From Meghimatium bilineatum (Eukaryota > Mollusca > Gastropoda > Stylommatophora > Philomycidae), in assembly GCA_034231615.1 (NCBI GenBank), contig CM067306.1:41092761-41156760 (forward strand): a stretch of 64,000 bases of DNA, written 5' to 3'. The notes beneath the pieces were generated by a model that worked only from the letters and a program-made list of their open reading frames with translations, was not told where the DNA came from and did not search any database. The position numbers and the translations under genes are program-made. Below, piece after piece: positions 38,001 to 50,000 of the stretch. Numbering within the stretch: the first letter of the stretch is position 1; each line of letters opens with the position of its first letter.

Positions 38001-41000
38001 CCCCCTGTTCTACAATCATGCATAATGCCAGTTTATCTGCTCTTCATGCACATCCCAGCACAAAAATAAATGTAACTACTTTCAATATCGCCTTTCTCAA
38101 GGCCTCAATCCACTGTTCGCAAATGAGACCCACTTGTACCTTCCTAATCATACTCATAGAGTCTCTCAAGATGTAGACCTGTGTTAGCTTCTGTGTGCCT
38201 ACCCACTCAAATGCCTGGTCACCACAATAATCTCCATGGTCATGCTACTCGTAGTCACAGCAAAGGACCCACTTTTCTCCCTAATCATTTTACCTGCGTC
38301 AAATCAATAATCAATAAACCCATAACCCTTCAGGGTCGTAGGGGTACCACATTGGATGCTTCAGCACACAGAGTCCTCCAGCGAATTCTATCCTCAGCGA
38401 TGCGGATGAGTGTGGAAATATCTAGCCCTGTCCATTCCTTGATGTTGTCTGTCCATGTCTTTATTTGTCCTCCTCTGCTTCTTCCACCCTCGACAGTTCC
38501 CTGCAGTATTGTTTTTGACAAGGAATCGTGCCTGCATACATGTCCGAACCAAGCTAGTTTTCGTCGTTTCACTATTGAAAGCAATGGCTCCTGGACACCT
38601 GCACACATCTCTACTTTATTTCTTACGTACACATTGGTCTTATGTTCCCTATAGGAAATTCGTAGAATTCTTCTGTAGCATTTATACTCGAAAGCCTGTA
38701 ATTTACCTGCGTACTGAGCTGTGAAGGCCCAAGCACTGCAAACATGTCTAATCACAGATCCATCAGTGTATATAATCACATTCATTGGCATTCTCACTGA
38801 CAAAAGCCTGTACCTCTTGCTTCACAGCCGTGGGACACCATTCTCTGCTAAGTGTTATTACTGCTCTCAAGCAAATTTTGAAATCTGTGGATAGACCTAT
38901 CCATTCTGTACCTGCTGCCACATCTTGCAATCTGCACATGATTTGTATGACATCCACAGCACGTCCCATCCACGACTTCCCTCTCTTAAGTCTGCTACCT
39001 TTAACTTTCTATATTTCGGAATGCCATGGTAGCCAATTTGATTCTGAAACATCCTTAGATGACATGACATGCAAGGCAGGTAGCAGTGTTGCTTCATGGA
39101 TAATGATCTGTTAAATAACTGACTAACTAACAAGATAATTTAAGATAATTATTTTATATTACATACAAATAAAACTAATAAGAGGGATGTTTTAGTTTTG
39201 TACTGTTTATTTATTTCAGACTGTCTAGTATATATCTGAAAGAGGCAGCTCTGCCAACATCAACTGTCAGCCTACGACCTCCAACATTTGATGCTGTTGC
39301 ACTGGCAGAGATGGTGAAAACTATCACCTACAAGTACGTACACACATCTTGTCTGTGTTCATGTCAATAGGAACAGAATCTTCCTCCGTGTAGATTGCCA
39401 GTCCCACTTTATGTTGTCAATTTCACATAATCCTACTTTATGTAGTTCCTCTACTGTTATTGTCAGACCCACTAACCCCACCAAACCCTATCTGTAGATT
39501 GCTAGTTTCATTGAATCCTCTCTGTAGGTTATTAGTTCAACCAAACCGTCTCTGTAGGGAACTTTGCTGTGACTATCTTCTAATTGTGAGACATGCTGTA
39601 GATGAATAAGATTTGTCCCATCCAAACAGTTCAGGCACAATTATTTAGCAGGCTTCATCACAGCAAAGACCATGAGGTGAAGTAGTAAATTCTATGACCA
39701 CCCTTCTTAGTTGTCTCTTACTATTTGCATGTGTCACTATTCTTTGCTTTCCTTTTGTGCCCTGGCAACACACAGGTAGTAGATTATTAGTTTCACTGAA
39801 TCCTCTCTGTAGATTGTTAGTTCCACAGAATGGCGTTCTACAATAAAAAAAAGAGCACATCATCTTGTGAAAAGAGGAGAAATGCAGCAGATCAACAGCG
39901 GAGAGTAGCTAGAAAGTCACAGATAGACCAAGATCAATCTACAGTGGTCATTCCATGCCTGAACTGTCCAAGGACATTTACAGCTCAAATAGGGCTCATT
40001 AGCCATCTACGAACTCATAATCATGGACATAACCCTAATTGAATTTTCAAAAGTGGATGTAACAAATGGTCATCATCACTTGTGATGGATGAACAACAAC
40101 AGTTCTACAGAATCATCTTCTCATTAGATTATTATTTCCACAGAATTATCCTCCTAATAGATTGTTAGTTCCACAGAATCCTCCTCTCTGTAGATTGTTA
40201 GTTCCACAGAATCCTCCTCTTTGTAGATTGAAAACAATAACCAATTACCCCCAAGAATCCCCTACTACTATCATGACACCCACTGAACTCTGTTTAATCT
40301 CTCCATTTCAGAGCTACAGATCGCTACAGTCTCATGTTAGAAAATACAATGAAACTGAAGCAGGAACTGAACAGTGAAACACACATCCGAGCCATATCTG
40401 ACATCTTGTTAGAGCAGCAGGTAACTTCATCTTAGAATTTGTTTCATAACTATGGGCTATAAAGAATAGTGATTCCCAGTTTTCTTTAATGGCAGCACAC
40501 ACTTCATCTATAATTTGGTTCTATGTCACGGACCACCACTTTTTCTCTTCCTTTCTGCATTTCTTTGGTCATGTTTAGTGATCAGGGATGAGCACGGGTA
40601 CTCGATTTCTCAATACCACAAAAGCTGGTGCTGATCCATCTTCTTCTTTTTCAGCATTCATTCTCAAACTCCTGTTGTATCCCTCTTGTAGCAGAACAAT
40701 GATCCTAGTATATTTCCAGCAGACATAAGTCCAGGGAATGGAAATGTGTTGTCACTGTTTTATTTGCGCCAATGACCTAACACATTCGTCATTAGTGGAG
40801 TTGCTGATCCAACATTGGTGATGATGAAATAATCTCTTTTGTTGTGTTATGAGTTATGAAGCAACATCATTGCACTCTTGGCAGAACCATAGTTGCTTAT
40901 CTCTCCCAGAAACTGTAGAAAGGTATGCATGCTGTTTGTTCCCGTGGCTCGCTGGTTGAGTATGCCAGCTCTTGCCCTGACACACAGTATCAGTACAAAA

Positions 41001-44000
41001 AATAGAGAATCTATATTATTCAGATATTTCAATAGAAACACTTCAGTGGACATAATTGTACTAGGTGATGCCAATATCCTCTCCAAAATTTCCTTTATTT
41101 GTAAGTAGAATTACTAACAACTGTCATTCCGTGCCATTTGACAGAAGTAATGTCAGAATGGTAACATGATATATTTATCTGCTTTTGTGATGTGAGAATG
41201 ATAGCATAATATGTTTATCTGTATGATTTTTGAGTAATGGGCACAAACATAAATAGCTCAGGAGACTGCTCTGTAGGAATCAAGGGAATCAAGGAAAAAA
41301 TGAAGAATTGCAATGACGACATTGAAACTTGTCCAAATGAAAAATCTTTGGTACGGTACCAACAGCCAAACTATGTATGATCAAAACTTGTGTATTTCCA
41401 GTGGCAATATACAGTTGTGAGGCATGGACATTAAATAAAATAGTAGCACAGAGAATCGATGCTTTTGAAATGAGATGCTACAAAAGAAATTTACATATAC
41501 CATGGACAAAAAGACAAATCAAGAAGATCAATAAACGTTGAAGAGGGCTGGCTCCTTAAGAACATCATAACAAGAAAGCTGAGTTTTTTGGTCATATAAA
41601 GAGACAAAATAAAATGGAAAGATTAATATCCGTTCTCAGTGACTTCAGTACACAGGTTGAATGTCTTGACGAGATCACATCTTTTTATGGGGATGTGGTT
41701 GGTCAAGTACGGAAAACCTGTTTGCTGATTTTGGGTGTTTACAGGTGTATTTATTGAAATATGGAAATAAATTGTTAAAATTGCGGATTTATGGAAAAAT
41801 AAGTTGACAGCTTATGTGTTTATCTGTTTTTGAGATGTCAGAACTATCATCTGATATGTTTATATAGTTCTGTGATATTAGAATGATAACCTGATATATT
41901 TATCTATTTCTATGATGTCAGAATGGTAACATGATACGTTTATTTGTTTCTATGACATCAGAATGACAAGAAAAATTTCAGAGATTCAGCAACTAATATC
42001 CAGATGAAAATTAGTGAACTGATTCACTCTGTTACAAATGTAGCCAGTAGTGGACAAACAGGTTAGTGATTGCCATATGGTGGTATTAATTTATTAACTG
42101 AGAAATTAGTGTTGGTTTCAGTAGTGGGTGAATAATTCACTAACCAGGTGTAATGTATTGGTCATTTCATTGTAAAATTAGTAAAATTTATCCATTTTAA
42201 AATGTTACTGGCCATAAAATTAATACTTTGACCATTTTTATTTTTTTATTCAAATTGAATAAAATGAGACAAATAGAAACACAGTGTAATGAAGATCTAC
42301 ATATTACTGGAAGCACACAAAAATTAATTTGACTAAAAGGCTTTTATAAATAACACACATAGCTAGTACAAGATGACAAGAAGATGGAACTGCCTTTGTG
42401 TTATGCTGTGTTGTGTTCTTAATAAAAACCTTTTGGTTTAACCTGTAGTCACCCGATGGTAGCATATATCACATATTTACTGTCCCGATAGCAACCCAAC
42501 GGCGGTGTATGTCACATTCCAATTAGCCATTTGCTGTAACAGTAAACAGTCTCACCTGATCTTTTCCAATCATGATTTTGTAATAACTCTTTGCTCGAGT
42601 GATTGTCCCAGAATTTTGTAGCAGTATTTGTAAGACCTGTACATTATACTTGGTCTGTTAATGTTAGGAAGTCACATTATTTATTTCACTTTGGAAAGCC
42701 ATTGTTCAGGTAGGCCTATTCTTCTTGGATGCTGATTTGATCAAAGGAGATTTTGAAGGCTTCAGTGAGTTAGTTACTGGAGATAAAGGTATAATAATGG
42801 AAATGTTGATAATATATAATAATAACAATGATGTAAATGCTGTCAGTGGTCCGGGATTTCTGGCTATCATCATCCTTGGATCCATGAATGTACTTAGATC
42901 TAGTCTAGGCCTATCAGGAAACTGTAAGTAATTATGTGCATGTATTTTTGTTATTGTCCATGTTGGTAGTCCCACTGACACACACAAGCATCACCACCAT
43001 ATCCAGCATACACTTATCTCTATTGTCTCCGAAATTTAAATCAATAACTTAATGAATAAAAAAGTTATACCAAAAAAGCAAACGTGCAGAAAAACTAGAA
43101 GTCATAAAAAATTGCTCAGTGCTAGAGAAAGTATGCATTATTTTTCTCTGGGCTGCTACATGTTAACCTGTAGCAGCCCAGCTATAAATAACACATATTT
43201 CCTGTGGCACCCTGCCATTTTTTATGACCTCTGGTTTTCTGCACGTTTGCTTTTTTATTAACCCCTAAGCTGCAGAGGTATCCTTAAGGATACAATGAGG
43301 GGTCGCCACCATTGTGCTGAGATCTTCTACTTCTTAGTTTCCCAAGCAAACAATTCATCTGGATGCTTTGTTATAAGCTTCCAGACGAATTTTTTCCACT
43401 GGAAGCTAAGAAGAGGAGAATCTCCGCAAAATAGCGGTGGCTTTTCATTGTATCCTTAAGGATACCTCCACAGCTGAGTTAATATATATTTTTCAGTAAT
43501 ATACGGTTGTGAAGCATGGACATTAAATAAAACAGTAGCAAAGATAAATTGCTGCTTTCAAAATGAGATGCTACAGAATAATTCTACATATACCATAAAC
43601 AGCTAACAAGACAAATCAAGAAGTATTAAGATCAATAAACCTTGAAGAGGGCTGGCTCCTTAACAACATCTAAACAAGAAAGCTGTGTTTTTTTTGTCAT
43701 TTAAAGAAATGTAACATCATTGAAAGATTATAGTTGTTGACAGAGTTAATGGCAACAGAAGAAGAGGGCACCCAAGATGGTGATCATGCAGTGATATATC
43801 AGATTGTTTAATGTCTCTGGCTATGGCAGGTCCAACTTGCTAAGAATCGTGCAGTGTTCAGGGAATCCATAAGGAAGACAACGTTCTGGAAAGAATAGGT
43901 CACATGATGATGAATTGGAGGGTTGTATGAGAAGTGTTGTTAAATAGGGAATTTCGTTATAAATTTTTTTTTCTAATAATGTATTTCAATGTAAACAGTA

Positions 44001-47000
44001 CAAGTTGAAATACTTGCATATTTTGAGTTAGCATACAGATTTGTTTAAACATGGTTACACTATATTCTTTTAATTTGTTGTTGTATCTACCAGAGATATT
44101 AAATAGTGGCCATTCTCTTTTATAGCCTTTTCAAAACCCAGTAGACAATACAGTAGATTTCAGCCGTCTGTATAGCAGATATGAATATTACATATCCATT
44201 ATACAGAACATAAAACCAACATATACATGAGAAATGTAATAATTACTCTTGAATGCCAAAAGAACATCTCATGAAAGTGGTGAAACATCATAAACTTTTG
44301 TGGTTTGGCCACATGATGAGACACAATTCTCTTTCCAAAAATATCTTGCAGCAGGAAAGCCTCTTAGAACGGAAGAAGAAGAGAAGATCAGAGGAAAACG
44401 TGAAATGATATTAAAGACTGGACAGGATTCAGATTCTCCCCACTTAAAAAATTGATAAGTGAGACATGGCAGAATTTTGGTGTTAAGTAACATGCTTATG
44501 ACCCTGAAGGGTTATGGCTTTGATGATGATAGCAGATAATATAGTAGTAACAGCAATCTTCATAGTATGTATTGCACTACTGCACTAGACCTATTTTTTG
44601 GGTTTAAATGCACAATTTTTACATTTGATTAGTAACAGAAGATGGTATGAATAATTTTTTATTTTATTTTGGCAAGATTGTGACATGACCTTTCACCTTT
44701 ATGCCATCTTTGACAACATCGAACTATTAAAGAGAAAAATATGTGAGGATGTCAGCAAGTGGAATGCCAGGTGAGTACAATTAGTCTATAGGCTTATGTT
44801 CAGAACCAATCTTAAGAAGAGTTTCCATTGCTCATATGATGATTTTCCAGAACCTTATTATTGTTTCTGCATTTTTCACTCCACGGGTTTCTTGAACACT
44901 TTTTCTGCCGCAGACGACAAGTTGCTGAGGCAATTTTCACTGCTATAGATATTTTTCCATTCATGAATATGGTTATCTTTCATGCGAAATTTTGCAAACC
45001 CTACAATGATATTATTCAGTGCAGGACTTCCCATTTGTTACATATGCCATTCCAATATGGTGCCGCTTGTTGTTGTCTTCTTCTTTTCGCTTTATATCCT
45101 TTTATGCCTTACAGCTTCATGGGTAGAAGAGTTCTCTGGAGATGGCTTTCTTGCATGCTTTATATATGTTTGTTTTCCCCTTTATGCCTTGCAGCATTAG
45201 GTGTAGAAGAGATCCTTGGAGACGACCTTTTTGTGTGCTTCATATGTTTATGTTTGTTGATTCTTTTTTTTCTGTCATCCATCTTGTGCATGGTCTTCCC
45301 CAGGCTTTGTATCCATCGTGTCTATATGGCGATACTTTTTAAGGGACACTATCTGATGATAGTGTGGAAGCATGTGAAAACAACTTAATCTGTTGTCTTC
45401 TGATGTAATCCAAGATTGGCTAATTAGTCTTATGGATGATGTTTTAATTTTTCTTTCTGTCTCTTATTGTTACTCCAAGAATTCTATGTAGACGAGCCGT
45501 TTCTGCTGTCACAAGTTTTGTCTGTGGTTGTTAGTGTCCACGTTTGACATTGGTAGCATAGTGATGGTATGATGATCGTTTTATATAGTGCAGTTTTGGT
45601 GTTCCTGTTCATATGTTTATTTTTTAAAATAGGAGACATCTGTCCTAAGATCTGGTATGCTATGTTGCATCTATGTTGGATTTCTGCAGTGTTTTCCCCA
45701 TTTGATGATATGATGTTTCCAAGATAAGTGAATTCTTTCACCTGTATCATTTGTTGCTCATCAATGAAAATAGTAGTGTTTCTTTCTGTTTTTGCTTTTG
45801 ACATTATCTCGGGTTTTTTCTGTGTTTATCTTCATGTTAAAGTCCCTACATGTTGTGGAGTCTATTTATATATTGTTGTAGTTGTTATTCTGATGTTGAT
45901 ATTTTTGCTTGATCATCTGAAAAATAATGTTTGCTCAGGAAGTTGAGCAAAGTTGTTTAGGTTTCATTGGTGTTGGCAATTTTACATATAAAATCAATAT
46001 ATGTAATGAATAGCAAGGGGGATAGATCATATTTCTGTCGCACTCCAAAGTGTGCTGCTAGAAAATTGTTTGATTCAAATTCTTTCATTATATTGTTTAT
46101 TATATTGTCTTCCCTCTATCTTTTAGATTTAAGCTTATTTTTGAATTGATTCAAAGGCAATAATTGGAGATTTAATGATTTTATTGCGTTATTTCAAAGA
46201 ACCCAAAATGAACGATGCAGCTGATGATACCCACATCCTAAGTCGGTGTGACTCAGAATTTTTAGTAAGCAATATTTATAAAACTGAATCGAATCAGATA
46301 CAGAATTGAACTATGATTCAAGTAATGATGGTCATAAATTTATATGAGATAATTCTTAGGGTCCAGAAGCGAATGATGGCCACCAACCTCAAAAGTAGGA
46401 GCATGGCACTGTCATTGCTAAACAAAATAATTCCTAAAATAAATGGAAATGAAACCCTTTCAATAAATTTTTGAAACATTTATTCTTATCTGAAAGTTTC
46501 AAAAATAATTTCTTAAAATTACCACTGCCAGTAGATAAACACATCATACCTAGAAAATTGTGTGGCAGTGGGAACACTCAGCATAAAAAAGTATGGCAAG
46601 CAAACGTGCTCATATATTGTGTCCATGGAGCATGGCACTGTCATTGCTAAACAAAATAATTGCTAAACAAAATATTGTGTCCATCATTAAGAGGTTGGAC
46701 ATTTTGAATACTGGCTACTAATTTTGGGTTTCTAAAGTTTGTGTTAATTTCCTTTTAGCATTATTTCCTTGTCCCTTCATTCTTATAATAATGATATTAT
46801 TTGATTTTCTACCTTGGCCTATACACAGATTTTTTTGATTGTTGTCACATTTTGGACATTAAAATTACATCCTCTGCTTATTTACAGCATTTACATTAAT
46901 ATGTTTCACTTTATATTTCTCCAGAATGCAATTTATGTTAATACATTTCACTTCATATTTCTTCAGAATTTAGTTTATTTATGTTAATATGTTTTAATGT

Positions 47001-50000
47001 TTTTTCCAGAATGCAGGAGTTTATGCTGTTACAACAAAAGAAAACTCGTACCCAAGTGTCCAACAAGAAGGACAAGGACATAGGACAGCCCACAACCGAA
47101 GAGGTGAGTGTCCCCATTCAGCTCTAAGCTCATGTGTAAACTTGGTACCTAACTGTTTATTATAATCATCATCATGTGCCTTGTTGATTGATTTAGGCGA
47201 GGTGATTATGGATCGTCACAAATATCTGGCCTGATTGAGGGTTTTCACTTCCAATGTTGGCATTTTGTTCTGTGCCATGAAGTTAGGCTGTCCCGAATTT
47301 TCGTGTTGTTGTCATCCTTCATTTTGTCTGGCTATGTGATATGTTCTTTGTAGAATGTTGTCATCACTGCCACTCTGTAAAGCCTTTCGGTTTTGCGCAA
47401 GCTGTCCAGCTTCTTCCAGTATTGTGTTCAAAAGATCTTCTATATTCTTTGTCCATCATAGTCTTGGTCTGCCTCTAATTCTCTTTCCTGTAACCATTCC
47501 TTACATGATTAATCATTGTAAACTATTGTGTTTTTATATATGGCCAAAATATGTCAGCTTTCATAATTTAATAGTTTTGAGAATTCAGTCTTCTTCTATG
47601 TTTAAGTATTTATGGGCAAATAATTGCTTAGAATTAATCTAATTTACTCTCTATAGCTTTGAGTGATTTCCAACATTTGCATGTCCAAGTCAGGATATTT
47701 TTGAGTTGTAGACCTATATTCTGTCCTAAATTTTGTACTTGCTCTTAACACATTTTGGGTTTTGAATTATTGTCAAGATTTCTGATTGCGATGATTCTGT
47801 TTTGTCATTAACGTGACATTTGTTCCTAGAGTTCTCTGAATCTCTATTTTAGTGGACACAAATATGAAACATTAGGCATAGACGACATAATTTAATATGT
47901 ATGCCAGATCACTTGCTACCAAAATACTCCTCTATGGTGAGATGAGAAAGGCATGTGCTCTCAAAGTAGCCAAAATAAGCATTACAAGGACTTGTTAAAG
48001 ATCACACTGAAAGCTGTTGACATAAACCATGACACATGGAAAGATTCTGCACGAAACATATGACATATATGACCTCTGCATAAATTTAAAAAAAGTAACA
48101 CTGTAACACTGTGTGAAAAATGAGAAATGCTGCAGCTCAACAGCAGAGACTGTCTAGATAGGTTTAAGTCAGATCAAACTCCATCATACATGCCCAAACT
48201 ATCCAAGGATCTTTGAGTGAGGCCACTATAAGTCTCTCTTATCTCTCTCGCTCTCTCTCTCTCTCTCTCTATGTGACATATCCTTTGCATAACGTTGTCC
48301 TCACTGCCACTATGTAAGTCTCACGGTTCTGTGCGAGCTGCCCAGCTTCTTCCATTGTCATGTTCAGAAGGTCTTCAATGTCATGTGTCTGCCTCTTGTA
48401 GTCTTGGTCTGCCTCTTGCTCTTTTTCCTGGAACTTTTCTCTCCATGATTAATCTTTCCAAACCATTGTGACTTTTTATTTGTCTGAAATGTGTAAGTTT
48501 ACGTTTTTGATAGTTTTGAGAAGCCAGTCTTTTTCTATGTTCAGATCTTTTTACACATCTGCGTTAGTTCTTTTTTCTGTCCATGATATTCTTAGGACCT
48601 TCCTGTAGCATTTAATTTGAAATGCAGATAATTTATTTTCCATTTTTGTGGTCATCATGATTTTCTTGGCTTGTGTATGTCTTAGTAGTTTGCCATTGCT
48701 TTTTAATAAGGCTTATCAGCCATCTGAATTACATAAAATGGATGTAACTAAATGTCATCAGCACTGATGATGGGTGAACATCAACAATAACAACATAAAA
48801 GTGATCCTGCTAGATTTCCAGAATGTAGTCCAGAGATAGTGCTGTGCCGCTGTTCTATTTGTGCCCATGTTCTGACACATCCAAACTTTGGTGGTGCTGC
48901 CTTTTAAATTCGGATGTTAACCTCTTTGTTCGTATGAGTATAAATCTTTAATAAGTTAGAGGCTTTGGAAAATTAGTTCCTGTAAAGGATATTGAAAATA
49001 TATAGTAGACCTAGAAAATACAGACATTAATAAGTTTAGTTAGGACAAATGTAATTCTTTTGATCTTATGTTGCTGAAAAATGCAGGTGTATTATAATCA
49101 TATACTGCCGAAAAGTGCCTATTTTTCACACTGTTAGTTCCACACCTGTCAACCTTATGAGATGAAAATCTGTACGAAATGCAAGTCGAAACCTGTAAAT
49201 CTCAGAGACAACCTGCAAGCTAGCAGGCAAACAAAAGTCTTTTGAATATATTCGTGCATGTTTAAGTATATGTCACATTTGATAACCATCACCATTAGAG
49301 GGATGGAAAATGAAAAAAAAAAATAAGAAGAAGAAGAAAAAAGATACAAAATGAAGTTGCCTTGTGTTAAGGAAATAAACCATTCAATCCAATGTCCATT
49401 TCAATGGATTAAGATAATAGAGCCTAGAAGTTGGTTTCAGTCCTTATGTTGTTTGTGACTTATTTCATGACTTACACTAGTGAATCAATAAATTAGACTT
49501 TTGTAAAACACAGGTTTATATATCGCTTCAATGAGACAGGACAGACTATAGCTAAAACTAGTAGGTAATGATAGGCAATGATGAGCACACAAGAAATCAT
49601 AAAAATTACAATACACAAATCATATTCAACGTTTCAACCAAAAGGTCTTTATCAAGACACAAACAAAACATCAAAAGACAACAAATAGAAAAATTATCAC
49701 AACATCCAACGGAAATATGGAAATGATATGCCGGAAGGTCAGAAAATACATAAAAAATGTAAATATATGTGGAACGAAACGAACAAAAAGATGAGTAAAT
49801 GACGGAACAAAAAGAATAAAGACAAAGACCACACCAACCCAGTACTAGACATAAGAGTGGTCGAAATTGAGTCCAAAAGGCTTGAGTGTACCCAATTAAA
49901 AAATGAGATGATTTTCTAGAGCATACCTAGATCTATCATCGGTGGTGCAAGATCTGATGGCGGTGACCTGAATATCAAAAGCACCATGATGACCATCGCC

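Noticed and set aside
38330..38803. 157-codon minus-strand frame as a novel fusion protein (RNase H start plus LINE tail)
   Set aside because: The joint is an insertion site with an 11-bp target duplication. The frame is open across it by chance.
42725..42931. Possible extra PIKfyve exon (68-codon frame)
   Set aside because: The exon ending at 42061 (phase 1) joins the one at 44677 in frame with the expected helical sequence. No family similarity and no need for it, although I cannot exclude a rare alternative exon.
44861..45388. 175-codon hydrophobic plus-strand frame as a membrane protein gene
   Set aside because: It is the antisense of LINE tail sequence on the minus strand, which is recognisable, and Phe/Leu/Cys-rich frames are typical of such antisense.
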